NCBI RefSeq assembly: GCF_014203125.1
Contig: NZ_JACHIH010000029.1
Coordinates: 1 to 64,000 of the forward strand
Direction of reading: 5' to 3'
Source: Rhodopseudomonas rhenobacensis
GTDB taxonomy: Bacteria > Pseudomonadota > Alphaproteobacteria > Rhizobiales > Xanthobacteraceae
DNA: 64,000 nt
In this document: one piece after another, positions 50,958-60,142 of the stretch
How positions within the stretch are numbered: position 1 is the first letter of the stretch
Layout: each line of letters starts with the position of its first letter
The notes under the pieces: generated by a model
Database searches by the model: none
Seen by the model: only the letters and a program-made list of their open reading frames with translations
Told to the model about the DNA's origin: nothing
Translations under genes and position numbers: made by a program

Positions 50958-51217
50958 GTCGGGGCTCGTGCATCTCGATCGAAGAATACCGTCAAGATAC
51001 GCACTTCATCGGCATTTTCCAAGCATGCCACGCGGAGAATACGGCCACCGAACTCGGGAATCGCGCGAAATCGGCGTTCGACACCCGGCCTGCTCGGATC
51101 GGGGTGGGACCATGTCGGCTCCCAAACGGTCTTCTCAATCCAGTCTAGATCGAGCGTTCGCTCAAGGACAGCGTCGCGGGCGTGCTTGGTGAAGGTCAAA
51201 GGTTTGCGCGCGACCAA
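50954..51217 (-). CDS. DUF4258 family small protein (toxin-like)
   Basis: The 87-residue protein matches DUF4258: FTKHARDAVLERTLDLDWIEKTVWEPTWSHPDPSRPGVERRFRAIPEFGGRILRVACLENADEVRILTVFFDR. The fold resembles RelE/BrnT-like small ribonucleases with the conserved H-A-R start and E/R residues. It precedes DUF2283 with a 4-bp overlap, the usual toxin-antitoxin-like order. Confidence 0.75.
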   Translation of the reverse strand: MVARKPLTFTKHARDAVLERTLDLDWIEKTVWEPTWSHPDPSRPGVERRFRAIPEFGGRILRVACLENADEVRILTVFFDRDARAPT

Positions 51218-51253
51218 TGTGACCTCCGCAAAGCGTCCGGCGTCAGTTCGTCC

Positions 51254-53059
51254 TCAACTATCCACCTTCAGCGCCGCAATGAACGCCTCCTGCGGGATGT
51301 CGACCTTGCCGAACTGCCGCATCTTCTTCTTGCCTTCCTTCTGCTTCTCCAGAAGTTTGCGCTTTCTCGTGATGTCGCCGCCGTAGCATTTGGCGGTGAC
51401 GTCCTTGCGCAGCGCGCGGACGGTTTCGCGGGCGATGATCTTGCCGCCGATCGCCGCCTGGATCGGAATCACGAACATGTGCGGCGGGATCAGTTCCTTC
51501 ATCTTCTCGACCATGGCGCGGCCGCGGCCTTCGGCGCGGGTCCGGTGCACCAGCATCGACAGCGCGTCGACCGGCTCGGCATTGACCAGGATCTGCATCT
51601 TGACGAGATCGGCCGGCTTGTAGTCGGTGAGGTGATAGTCGAACGAGGCGTAGCCCTTCGACACGCTCTTCAAGCGGTCGTAAAAATCGAACACCACTTC
51701 GTTGAGCGGCAGGTCGTATTTCACCATGGCGCGGGAGCCGACGTAGGTGAGTTCCTTCTGGTTACCACGGCGGTCCTGGCACAGCTTCAAAACCGAGCCG
51801 AGATATTCGTCGGGCGTGAGGATGGTGGCTTCGATCCACGGCTCCTGGATCTCGGCGATCTTCACCACGTCCGGCATGTCGATCGGGTTGTGGATCTCGA
51901 GCTCGGTGCCGTCGGTGAGGTGCATCTTGTAGATCACGCTTGGCGCGGTCGCGATCAGGTTGAGGTCGAACTCGCGGCTCAAGCGCTCCTGGATGATCTC
52001 CAGATGCAGCAAGCCTAAGAAGCCGCAGCGGAAGCCGAAGCCGAGCGCGGCGGAGGTTTCCATTTCGAAGGAGAAGCTGGCGTCGTTGAGCCGCAGCTTG
52101 CCCATCGCGGCGCGCAGGGTTTCGAAGTCGTCGGCGTCGACCGGGAACAGGCCGCAGAACACCACCGGCACGGCGGGCTTGAAGCCCGGCAGCATGTCGG
52201 TGATCGGCTTTCTGTCGTCGGTGATGGTGTCGCCGACGCGGGTGTCGGCGACTTCCTTGATGCCGGCGGTGATGAAGCCGATCTCGCCGGGGCCGAGTTC
52301 GTCGACTTGCGTCATCTTCGGGGTGAAGAAGCCGACCCGCTCCAGATCATAGGCGGCATTGGTGCCCATCATCCGGATCCGCTGGCCCTTCTTCATCACG
52401 CCGTCGACGACGCGGACCAGCACCACCACGCCGAGATAGACGTCGTACCAGCTGTCGACCAAGAGCGCCTTCAGCGGCGCGTCATGGTCGCCTTGCGGCG
52501 GCGGCAGCCGGTGCACGATGGCTTCCAGCACCAGGTCGATGCCGAGCCCGGTTTTCGCCGAAATCATCACCGCGTCGGAGGCGTCGATGCCGATCACGTC
52601 CTCGATCTGCTGGCGCACCTGTTCGGGTTCCGCGGCCGGCAGGTCGACCTTGTTCAGCACCGGGACGATCTCGTGGCCGGCGTCAAGCGCGTGATAGACG
52701 TTGGCGAGCGTCTGCGCCTCGACGCCTTGGCTGGCGTCGACCACCAAGAGCGAGCCCTCGCAGGCCGCCAGCGAGCGGGACACCTCATAGGCGAAGTCGA
52801 CGTGGCCGGGGGTGTCCATCAGGTTGAAGATGTAGTCGCGGCCGTCCTTCGCGTGATAGTTCAGCCGGACGGTCTGCGCCTTGATGGTGATGCCGCGCTC
52901 GCGCTCGATATCCATCGAATCGAGCACCTGCTCCTTCATCTCGCGCGCCTGCAGCCCGCCGGTGGTCTGGATCAGCCGGTCGGCCAGCGTCGACTTGCCA
53001 TGGTCGATATGGGCGACGATGGAGAAGTTGCGGATGTTCGAAATCGGGACAGTTGTCAT
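51254..53059 (-). CDS. lepA: Elongation factor 4 (LepA)
   Basis: The 601-residue translational GTPase has [15 protein letters not shown], and the CTD-IV hallmarks ([25 protein letters not shown]). LepA acts on 70S ribosomes. The length and domain order match the family. ATG 53059 is conserved. The gene is monocistronic here; the next gene diverges. Confidence 0.95.
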   Translation of the reverse strand: MTTVPISNIRNFSIVAHIDHGKSTLADRLIQTTGGLQAREMKEQVLDSMDIERERGITIKAQTVRLNYHAKDGRDYIFNLMDTPGHVDFAYEVSRSLAACEGSLLVVDASQGVEAQTLANVYHALDAGHEIVPVLNKVDLPAAEPEQVRQQIEDVIGIDASDAVMISAKTGLGIDLVLEAIVHRLPPPQGDHDAPLKALLVDSWYDVYLGVVVLVRVVDGVMKKGQRIRMMGTNAAYDLERVGFFTPKMTQVDELGPGEIGFITAGIKEVADTRVGDTITDDRKPITDMLPGFKPAVPVVFCGLFPVDADDFETLRAAMGKLRLNDASFSFEMETSAALGFGFRCGFLGLLHLEIIQERLSREFDLNLIATAPSVIYKMHLTDGTELEIHNPIDMPDVVKIAEIQEPWIEATILTPDEYLGSVLKLCQDRRGNQKELTYVGSRAMVKYDLPLNEVVFDFYDRLKSVSKGYASFDYHLTDYKPADLVKMQILVNAEPVDALSMLVHRTRAEGRGRAMVEKMKELIPPHMFVIPIQAAIGGKIIARETVRALRKDVTAKCYGGDITRKRKLLEKQKEGKKKMRQFGKVDIPQEAFIAALKVDS

Positions 53060-53205
53060 GGGCGCGGGATAGCATTCGGGCCCTGAAGCGGCAAGACAAT
53101 CGGAGCCGCCGCGGCCCCGGGGAGGCCCGGAAACGGCGGCGCTTGACGGCCGAACCTCAACGATATCATCTCCGCCGGCTCTCCCGCCGAAAGTTCAGTG
53201 TGACA

Positions 53206-54759
53206 ATGAGCCCGATGTTCTCCCGCTTCCTGGTCGCGCCGTTCGGGCGCTGGATCGACGCGCTGCTTGATTCGCGCCGGCAAAACCGCGCGGTGATCTG
53301 GACGCTCGCCGCCTATGCGGCGATCTGGACCGGCTACCGGGCGCTGGCCACGATGCCGCGCGACCTGCATGCCGACGTCACCGAGCTGTATGGCTGGTCG
53401 CGCGACCTGGCGTTTGGTTTCGACAAGCATCCGCCGTTCAGCGCCGCGGTGGCGAAGGCGTGGCTGTCGGTGTTTCCGGCCACCGACCTCAGCTTTCACC
53501 TGCTGGCGACGGTCAATATTGCTCTGACGCTGTACATCGCGTTCCGCACCATGCGGCGCTATCTGCCCGCGGAAAAGACCGTGTTCGGGCTGGCGCTGTT
53601 GATGCTGATCCCGTTCTTCAATTTCATCGCGCTGAAATACAACGCCAACGCCGTGCTGCTGCCGCTGTGGGCTATGACCATCCATTGTTTCCTGCGCGCC
53701 AATGAGCGGCGCAACGCGCTGTGGGCGGCGCTGGCGGGACTGGCCGCCGGCTTGTCGATGCTCGGCAAATACTGGTCGGTCGTGCTGGTGGCGGGGCTTG
53801 GGCTGGCCGCGCTGATCGATTCCCGCCGGGTGTCGTTCTTCCGCTCCAAAGCGCCGTGGATCATGGCCGGCGTCGGGCTCGTGGTGATCGCCCCGCATCT
53901 GGCCTGGCTGGTGCAGCATCACTTCCCGACGTTTGCTTATGCGGCGGCGCATAGCGCGCCGAGCTTCTCGGATAACCTCGCGGCGACCGCCGGCTATCTC
54001 GCCGGCTGCGTCGGCTATGTCGCAGTGCCGCTGATCGCCGCGATCCTGCTGCTGCGGCCTTCGACGCCAGCTTTGCTTGATGTCATCGCGCCAAAAGATC
54101 CCAGCCGCCGGCTGCTCCTGGTGATCCAGCTGTTGCTGATCGTGGTGCCGGCGCCTTTTGCATTGCTGATGGGGCTGCGCATCGTGCCGCTGTGGACCAT
54201 GCCGGCCTGGACGCTGCTGCCGATCGTGGTGCTGGGCTCGCCCTTGATCGCGGTCGGGCGGCTGGCGCTGGAGCGGCTGGTCGCCGGCACCGTGATCGGT
54301 ACGCTGGCGATGCTGGCGCTGGCGCCGGTGGTGGCGCTCTCGATCCATCTCAACAGCCCGCCGGGCTCGTTCGAATACGCCTCGCTGCTGGCCGAGAAGA
54401 TCGAGCAGCAGTGGCGGCAACGCACCGCGCTGCCGATCCCGCTGGTGGCGGGCACCACCGTGCTGCCGGCCAACACCGCGTACTATCTGCAGACCCGCGC
54501 CCGGTCGTTCGAAAACGCCGATGTCGCGACGTTGAAGGCCGCGGCGCAGGCCCACGGCGCCGTGCTGGTGTGCCCGGCGGAGGACGCCGGCTGCCTCGCG
54601 GTCGCCGAGCAGATCGTCGCGGGGCAGAGCGAGATTTCGCGCAGCGAGGTGCGGCTGTCGCGGCCGCTGTTCGGCTTTGCCGGCGGCACCGTGCGCGACG
54701 TGTTCATGATGGTGTGGCCGCCGGTCCCGCCGCCGGCGCTGCCGGTCGGGGGGAATTAG
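53206..54759 (+). CDS. Glycosyltransferase family 39 (ArnT/PMT-like) membrane protein
   Basis: The 517-residue protein has about ten transmembrane helices and the GT39 first periplasmic loop with DLHADVTELYGWSRDLAFGFDKHPPFSAAV, whose acidic and His residues bind the lipid-linked sugar. Such enzymes transfer a sugar from polyprenyl phosphate to lipid A or other acceptors on the periplasmic side. The C-terminal domain from about residue 400 is periplasmic. The acceptor is unknown. ATG 53206 (MSPMFSRF) is preferred to 53215. Confidence 0.85.
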   Translation: MSPMFSRFLVAPFGRWIDALLDSRRQNRAVIWTLAAYAAIWTGYRALATMPRDLHADVTELYGWSRDLAFGFDKHPPFSAAVAKAWLSVFPATDLSFHLLATVNIALTLYIAFRTMRRYLPAEKTVFGLALLMLIPFFNFIALKYNANAVLLPLWAMTIHCFLRANERRNALWAALAGLAAGLSMLGKYWSVVLVAGLGLAALIDSRRVSFFRSKAPWIMAGVGLVVIAPHLAWLVQHHFPTFAYAAAHSAPSFSDNLAATAGYLAGCVGYVAVPLIAAILLLRPSTPALLDVIAPKDPSRRLLLVIQLLLIVVPAPFALLMGLRIVPLWTMPAWTLLPIVVLGSPLIAVGRLALERLVAGTVIGTLAMLALAPVVALSIHLNSPPGSFEYASLLAEKIEQQWRQRTALPIPLVAGTTVLPANTAYYLQTRARSFENADVATLKAAAQAHGAVLVCPAEDAGCLAVAEQIVAGQSEISRSEVRLSRPLFGFAGGTVRDVFMMVWPPVPPPALPVGGN

Positions 54760-54803
54760 GCGGGATCGAACCTCGGTGGATGGGATCCAGCCAAAACAGA
54801 GTT

Positions 54804-54918
54804 GTCATTCCGGGGCGAGAGGCCGAAGGCCGAGCGAACCCGGAATCCAGTATTCCAGGGCGGTGAGTACTGGGTCCCGGGTTCACTCGCAGCTTCGCTG
54901 CTCGTGCCCCGGGATGAC
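54804..54918. repeat. Family A dispersed repeat
   Basis: Starts GTCATTCCGGGG and ends CCCCGGGATGAC. It is between the convergent GT39 and HPr genes and is nearly identical in order of blocks to the copy at 39207. Confidence 0.8.
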
Positions 54919-54988
54919 GGTTTTTGATGTGGGGCGCGCATTGCGCCCAGGCAGAAGGCGATGATTAAATTGGGCGGAAGCGCCGAGC

Positions 54989-55327
54989 CTAGTCTTCTTC
55001 GCCGAACTTGCTGGCGAGCAGGCCGGCCAGCGCGTTGACCGCCTCTTTGGCCTGCGGGCCGACCGCCGACACCGTGACGCTGGTGCCGATCCCGGCCGAC
55101 AGCATCATCAGCCCCATGATCGAGGTGCCGCCGACGGTCTCGCCGTTGCGGGTGACCCAGACCTCGGCGTTGAAGCGCTCGACCATCTGGACGAATTTCG
55201 CCGAGGCTCGCGCGTGCAGGCCGCGCTTGTTGACGATCGGAATTTCGATCGACACCGGCTCGTTGGAGGCGCCCGGGGCCGGATTCGCCGCGCCGGTCGA
55301 TGGAGCGTTGTCGGCGTCTGCGGTCAT
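54989..55327 (-). CDS. ptsH: HPr phosphocarrier protein
   Basis: The 112-residue protein has the phosphorylation site GLHARASAKF with His38, and the regulatory Ser at 69 in GGTSIMGLMML, exactly 31 residues later as in HPr (His15/Ser46). An N-terminal extension of about 25 residues (Ala/Pro/Asn-rich) precedes the fold. It works in a PTS-Ntr-type relay with the upstream EIIA and HprK rather than sugar import; no PTS permease is nearby. Start overlaps the EIIA stop by 4 bp. Confidence 0.92.
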   Translation of the reverse strand: MTADADNAPSTGAANPAPGASNEPVSIEIPIVNKRGLHARASAKFVQMVERFNAEVWVTRNGETVGGTSIMGLMMLSAGIGTSVTVSAVGPQAKEAVNALAGLLASKFGEED

Positions 55328-55725
55328 TTGCCGGCGAGGACGCGGCTGGCGATGGTGACGTATTTGCGGCCGGCTTCCTGGGCCAGCGCGATGGCGTCCG
55401 GCAACGGTCGCTCTTCGCGGACCTTGGCGAGCTTGACCAGCATCGGCAGATTGATCCCGGCCAGCACCTCGACCTTGGGGCGGCTCATGCAGGAAATCGC
55501 CAGGTTGGACGGGGTGCCGCCGAACATATCGGTCAGAATCGCAACGCCGTCGCCACTATCGACGCGATTCACCGCCTCGATAATGTCGCTTCGACACAGA
55601 TCGGCGTCGTCTTCGGCGCCGATCGTGACGGCTTCAATTTGCTTTTGTGGCCCCATCACGTGTTCCAGCGCCGCCTTGAACTCGTCGGCAAGGCGCCCAT
55701 GGGTCACAAGTACCAGACCAATCAT
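55324..55725 (-). CDS. PTS EIIA component, mannose (EIIA-Man) type
   Basis: The 133-residue protein has MIGLVLVTHGRLADEF with the active His9, and the FGGTPSNLA block typical of EIIA-Man. In alphaproteobacteria this protein has a regulatory role with HPr and HprK. The N-terminus fixes ATG 55725. A perfect palindrome lies in its leader at 55788-55803. Confidence 0.9.
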   Translation of the reverse strand: MIGLVLVTHGRLADEFKAALEHVMGPQKQIEAVTIGAEDDADLCRSDIIEAVNRVDSGDGVAILTDMFGGTPSNLAISCMSRPKVEVLAGINLPMLVKLAKVREERPLPDAIALAQEAGRKYVTIASRVLAGK

Positions 55726-55787
55726 CGGAAACTCCTCGCGGGTGCCTTTGGCGCACCGCGCGAACGGGTCACTTTGACCATCCAGAG

Positions 55788-55803
55788 CCCCCTTGCAAGG
55801 GGG
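55788..55803. repeat. 16-bp perfect palindrome in the hprK-EIIA gap
   Basis: CCCCCTTGCAAGGGGG, centre GC at 55795-55796. It would form a stable hairpin in the mRNA between hprK and the EIIA gene, without a T-run. It may modulate relative expression or protect the downstream mRNA. Confidence 0.55.
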
Positions 55804-55852
55804 TCTGCGCCATTTCTCCCTCAAATTAGCTTTGAAGCGGGAGCGGCATCGG

Positions 55853-56377
55853 TCATTTGGTGACGATAGTGGGGATTATATGGTTATCAAAGTGCCCACA
55901 ACAATCTCCGTCTACCGTTGTGCCCCCTGAACCTTCGGATGTGGTGAACGTCGCCACCACCAGAAGTAGCGGAGCGTAGCCTTCGCCAACCGGGATCCGC
56001 GGCAATTCGACGCCGTCGATGATGGTCCGCAACGCCTCGGGCTGCGGCAGCCGCGCGCCGTCCGGCGCGGCGAGATCGACCACCAGGCCGACCACGGCGT
56101 CGGCGACATTGTCGCAGCGTCGCACGCCGAGCCCGCGGATTTCGATCAGCCCGGCGATCGCCGGTGCGGCGCGCACCACCAGATCGCCACCGACGCGCTG
56201 CAGATGCACGCGGTCGTCGCCGATCAAGGTGGCGGCGGGGATCAGTCCGGTGCGTCCGGCCAGGATCAGGTCGAAGGCGAGCCGCGATTTGCCGGCGCCG
56301 GACGGGCCGCGGATCAGCACCGCGCGGTCGCCGACCTTCACCGCGGAGGCATGAACGCTGCGAGCTTCTTCGGTCAT
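55853..56377 (-). CDS. hprK: HPr kinase/phosphorylase, short alphaproteobacterial form
   Basis: The 174-residue protein consists of the C-terminal catalytic domain only, as usual in this class. It starts MTEEARSVHASAVKVG and has Walker A GPSGAGKS near residue 25, then LIGDDRVHL and the HprK signature EIRGLGV. It phosphorylates HPr on Ser69. The start overlaps the chvG stop by 4 bp. The C-terminal 30 residues (TTVDGDCCGHFDNHIIPTIVTK) are unlike the family and may come from a frameshift or late extension. Confidence 0.85.
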   Translation of the reverse strand: MTEEARSVHASAVKVGDRAVLIRGPSGAGKSRLAFDLILAGRTGLIPAATLIGDDRVHLQRVGGDLVVRAAPAIAGLIEIRGLGVRRCDNVADAVVGLVVDLAAPDGARLPQPEALRTIIDGVELPRIPVGEGYAPLLLVVATFTTSEGSGGTTVDGDCCGHFDNHIIPTIVTK

Positions 56378-58191
56378 ATCGCCGGCAACCTCACCACGAA
56401 ACGCGCGCCGGCAAAGCTCGGCTCGCCATCGGCGTCGACCGGGCCAGCGGGGCCGGGGCGGTTCTCCGCCCAGATCTTGCCGCCATGGGCCTCGACGATC
56501 TGCTTGGAGATCGACAGGCCCAATCCTGAATTCTGTCCGAAGCCCTGATGCGGCCGGTCGGTGTAAAAACGCTCGAAGATCCGCTCCAGCGCGTCGTCGC
56601 GGATCCCCGGGCCGTCGTCGTCGACCACGATCTCGATCTCGGTCTTGCGGCGGCGGCAGACGATCCGCACCTTGCCGCCCGGCTCGGAGAACGACTGCGC
56701 GTTGACCAGCAGGTTGGAAATCACCTGGCCGAGCCGGGAATCGTGCCCCGGCACCGAGAAGGCGTCGGCGCTGCCGCCTTCGAAGCGCACCTCGACGCCG
56801 ACATTGGTGCCGAGCTTGGTCTCGTTGGCGACCGAGGTGAGGGTGGCGAGCAGCCGCCGCAGATCGACCGGCGCGACATCCTGACGCTGCAGCTCGGCGT
56901 CGAGCCGGCTGGCGTCGGAGATGTCGGAAATCAGCCGGTCCAGCCGCTTGACGTCGTGCTCGATCACCTCGAGCAGCCGCGCGCGGCTCTTCTCGTTCTT
57001 GGCCAGCGGCAGCGTCTCCACCGCCGAGCGCAGCGAGGTCAACGGGTTCTTCAGTTCGTGCGAGACGTCGGCGGCGAAGCGCTCGATCGCCTCGATGCGG
57101 TTGTACAGCGCGTCGGTCATGTCGCGCAGCGCGCCGGACAGATGCCCGATCTCGTCGCGCCGCCCGGTGAAATCCGGGATCTCGACCCGGGTGCGAATCC
57201 GGCGGCGCACCCGTTCGGCGCTGTCGGCGAGCCGTCGCACCGGGCCGGCGATGGTGGAGGCCAGCAGCAGCGACAGCACCATCATCACCAAGGAGGCGAC
57301 GCCGCCGACTTTCAGAATCGCGAGCCGCTCGGCGGTGACCATCTGGTCGATGTCGTCGCCTTGGGTGGACAGCATCAAGGCGCCGTGCACCGCGCGAAAC
57401 CGCTGCACCGGCACCGCCACCGAGACGATCACCTCGCCGCGGTCGTTGATCCGCACCATGCTGCTCTTCTGGCCGTCGAGCGACTGCACCACTTCCTGAT
57501 AGCCGTTGCCGTTCTCCGGGCCGAGCTCGCGATACAGCGGCAGGTCGCCGCGATTGAGCCAGGTGCGGATCGCGATCATGGTGCGCTCGGCGACGCCGGG
57601 CTTCTCGGTGGTGGGCGGCGGCAATTCGAAGCGCAGCACGTCGCCGCGGCCGTACAGGCTGCGGCTGTCGAGGATCAGCACGCCATCGCGGTCGTAGATC
57701 CGCGCCCGCGTTTTGGTCGGCGAGATCAGCCGCCGCAGCACCGGCGCGACGCGCTCCGGATTGATCGGAAAATCCAGCCCGGACAATTCGTCCGGCGGCC
57801 CGAAGGTCTCGCCGGGCTTGAGGTCGAGCAGCCGGTCGGGATCGATGGTGATGGTGTTGGTCTCGACGGTGGCGGAGGCCGCGATCGCGCCGGCGATGAT
57901 CTCGGCCTGCACCAACAGGCTCTGCGCGCGGGCGTCGATCAGGCCGGCGCGGAACTGCGACAGATAGAGGATGCTCGCAACCAAAAGCACCAGGCCCGCG
58001 AGATTGAGCGAGACGATGCGGCGGGTGAGGCTGGAGAAGCTGAGCGTGAGGAAGAACTGCCCGGCGCGGCGCAGCCAGGCCATCGGCCGCGGCCACACCA
58101 GCCCGCGGTCGGCGGCGGCCTCTTCAGCCGACCTCGCCTGCGCGGCGTCATCGGTCGGGTCGTTGGGATCAGGCTGCGAGCGATCGAGCAA
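56374..58191 (-). CDS. chvG: ChvG/ExoS-type sensor histidine kinase
   Basis: The 605-residue kinase has two transmembrane helices (about residues 55-75 and 285-315) around a periplasmic sensor, then HAMP. The HisKA site is FAADVSHELKNPLTSLRSAVETL with His378, and the HATPase domain has DDDGPGI and GLGLSIS. ChvG senses acid and envelope conditions in rhizobia and Agrobacterium and phosphorylates ChvI. It lies 123 bp after chvI and overlaps hprK. Confidence 0.93.
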   Translation of the reverse strand: MLDRSQPDPNDPTDDAAQARSAEEAAADRGLVWPRPMAWLRRAGQFFLTLSFSSLTRRIVSLNLAGLVLLVASILYLSQFRAGLIDARAQSLLVQAEIIAGAIAASATVETNTITIDPDRLLDLKPGETFGPPDELSGLDFPINPERVAPVLRRLISPTKTRARIYDRDGVLILDSRSLYGRGDVLRFELPPPTTEKPGVAERTMIAIRTWLNRGDLPLYRELGPENGNGYQEVVQSLDGQKSSMVRINDRGEVIVSVAVPVQRFRAVHGALMLSTQGDDIDQMVTAERLAILKVGGVASLVMMVLSLLLASTIAGPVRRLADSAERVRRRIRTRVEIPDFTGRRDEIGHLSGALRDMTDALYNRIEAIERFAADVSHELKNPLTSLRSAVETLPLAKNEKSRARLLEVIEHDVKRLDRLISDISDASRLDAELQRQDVAPVDLRRLLATLTSVANETKLGTNVGVEVRFEGGSADAFSVPGHDSRLGQVISNLLVNAQSFSEPGGKVRIVCRRRKTEIEIVVDDDGPGIRDDALERIFERFYTDRPHQGFGQNSGLGLSISKQIVEAHGGKIWAENRPGPAGPVDADGEPSFAGARFVVRLPAI

Positions 58192-58314
58192 TGGCCAAAA
58201 CCGCCGGGTTGTTTCGGATAAGTCCTGCGAGGTCCAGCAAGGCCGGCATCCTACTCCAGCCGCGGCGCGCCGTCAGTCACGAAGCGCGCCCGCCGTTGCT
58301 CGCAGCCGTGGCGC

Positions 58315-59016
58315 TCAGGTTTCCTTGAACCGATAGCCGACGCCGTACAGCGTCTCGATCATCTCGAAATCGTCGTCGACCACTTTGAACTTCTTGCGCA
58401 GCCGCTTGATGTGGCTGTCGATGGTGCGATCGTCGACGTAGACCTGGTCGTCATAGGCGGCGTCCATCAAGGCGTTGCGGCTTTTCACCACGCCGGGGCG
58501 GGTGGCCAGCGCCTGCAGGATCAGGAATTCGGTGACGGTGAGCGTCACCGGCTCGTTCTTCCAGGTGCAGGTGTGGCGCTCCGGATCCATCCGCAGCAGC
58601 CCGCGGTCGAGCGCCTTGGCGTCGGTCTCCTTCGGCGCCGCGGCGGGGTCCTTCGGCGCGGCGCGACGCAGCACCGCCTTGACCCGCTCGACCAGCAGCC
58701 GCTGCGAGAACGGCTTGCGGATGAAATCGTCGGCGCCCATTTTGAGGCCGAACAATTCGTCGATCTCTTCGTCCTTCGAGGTGAGGAAGATCACCGGAAG
58801 ATCCGACTTCTGCCGCAGCCGCCGCAGCGTCTCCATGCCGTCCATCCGCGGCATCTTGATGTCGAGGATGGCGAGGTCGGGCGGCGAGGTGCGGAATCCA
58901 TCCAGCGCGGAGGCACCATCGGTATAGGTCATGATGCGGTAGCCTTCGGCTTCCAGCGCGATCGAGACCGAGGTCAGAATGTTGCGGTCGTCGTCGACCA
59001 GGGCGATTGTGGGCAT
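58315..59016 (-). CDS. chvI: ChvI response regulator
   Basis: The 233-residue OmpR-type regulator has a receiver with phospho-Asp52 (LDIKMP) and a winged-helix domain ([29 protein letters not shown]...[17 protein letters not shown]) that matches ChvI. It controls envelope, motility and carbon genes in rhizobia. ATG 59016 ([10 protein letters not shown]) starts the receiver directly. Confidence 0.94.
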   Translation of the reverse strand: MPTIALVDDDRNILTSVSIALEAEGYRIMTYTDGASALDGFRTSPPDLAILDIKMPRMDGMETLRRLRQKSDLPVIFLTSKDEEIDELFGLKMGADDFIRKPFSQRLLVERVKAVLRRAAPKDPAAAPKETDAKALDRGLLRMDPERHTCTWKNEPVTLTVTEFLILQALATRPGVVKSRNALMDAAYDDQVYVDDRTIDSHIKRLRKKFKVVDDDFEMIETLYGVGYRFKET

Positions 59017-59111
59017 GAGCCTGCTTTCCGAAACGGAGTGGGCTACGGGCGAGGTCCCGTATTTGACTGGCCTTTGAACTTGGGGCCAACGACGATGCAA
59101 GCGGGGCTGAA

Positions 59112-59140
59112 GTGTGACCAAGTTCCCGAAAGAGTGTCAA
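59112..59140 (-). promoter_or_regulatory. Possible promoter of chvI
   Basis: On the minus strand a consensus -35 TTGACA (59135-59140) is 17 bp before TCACAC (59112-59117), a weak -10. It would drive the chvI-chvG-hprK operon. Confidence 0.3.
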
Positions 59141-59207
59141 TCGGCCGCGGGTTCCGGTCCCCATATAGCTATCCGTTGAGCCAAAATAAGGCTCGATTTG
59201 CAATGAG

Positions 59208-59990
59208 ATGGTGGAAAATCAGATGCAGCCGACCCCGAATTTCAGTGCCCCTGAACTCGCCCATTCGCTGCTGCGCCGCAGCCGGCAGGGCGCGCTCGCA
59301 ACCCTCGACGAGCGCAGCGGCGCGCCGTATTGCTCGCTGGTCAATCTGGCAAGCCACTGGGATGGCTCGCCGATCCTGTTGATCTCGGGGCTCGCGCTGC
59401 ACACCAAGAACCTGCTGGCCGACCCCCGGGTGTCGCTGATGCTGGACGAGCGCGCGCCCGGCGATCCGCTGGAAGGCGCCCGCATCATGCTGTCGGGAAC
59501 CGCCGAGCAGGCCACGCCGGAAGAGCTGCCGACATTTCGCCGCCGCTATCTGAACGCGCATCCGTCGGCGGCGCAATTCGTCGATTTCGCGGATTTTTCG
59601 TTCTTCGTGATCCGGCCGAGCGGCGCCCATCTGGTCGCCGGCTTCGGCCGCATCGTCGATCTGAAGCCGGCGCAATTCCTCACCGACCTCTCCGAAGCCC
59701 ATGCGTTTCTTGCAGAGGAGCAAGGCATAATTGATCACATGAATGCCGATCACCGTGACACGCTGCAGCTTTATGCCACACGCTTACTTGGTGCGAAGCA
59801 AACCGACTGGCGGTGTACCGGCTGCGATCCCGACGGGCTCGATCTTGACGACGGATCAACCACTTTGCGGCTGAACTTTCCGCAGCGCACGCTTACGCCC
59901 GCTGCAGTGCGAAGCGTTTTGAAAAATCTGGCCGAGCAGGCGCGCGGTGCAGCAAAGCTTGATCCACGTCAAAACAGCCTGCGCAATTAG
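59208..59990 (+). CDS. HugZ family protein (FMN-binding split barrel plus DUF2470)
   Basis: The 260-residue protein has a pyridoxamine-phosphate-oxidase-like split barrel (about residues 10-165) with [23 protein letters not shown] and [13 protein letters not shown], then a DUF2470 domain ([18 protein letters not shown]). HugZ proteins take part in heme use in some pathogens; many others are of unknown role. It is divergent from chvI and 152 bp before pckA. Confidence 0.8.
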   Translation: MVENQMQPTPNFSAPELAHSLLRRSRQGALATLDERSGAPYCSLVNLASHWDGSPILLISGLALHTKNLLADPRVSLMLDERAPGDPLEGARIMLSGTAEQATPEELPTFRRRYLNAHPSAAQFVDFADFSFFVIRPSGAHLVAGFGRIVDLKPAQFLTDLSEAHAFLAEEQGIIDHMNADHRDTLQLYATRLLGAKQTDWRCTGCDPDGLDLDDGSTTLRLNFPQRTLTPAAVRSVLKNLAEQARGAAKLDPRQNSLRN

Positions 59991-60064
59991 AACAATGTTG
60001 CGCGGGCGGGTTGGCAAACGAAGCGATCGACACTAATAGTTCGCGACCGGAGTCGGGCGGTATA

Positions 60065-60084
60065 TTGACGGTTACCGCGGTCAA
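60065..60084. promoter_or_regulatory. TTGAC-N10-GTCAA dyad upstream of pckA
   Basis: The dyad TTGACGGTTACCGCGGTCAA lies about 60-80 bp before the pckA start. The first half can also be read as a -35 element. A regulator such as ChvI could bind here; this is only suggested by neighbouring genes. Confidence 0.35.
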
Positions 60085-60142
60085 CGCGCGTTTTTGGCGC
60101 AATCTGCGCAATCGAGATACGCGGGTTCGAGGAGGATTTTTC

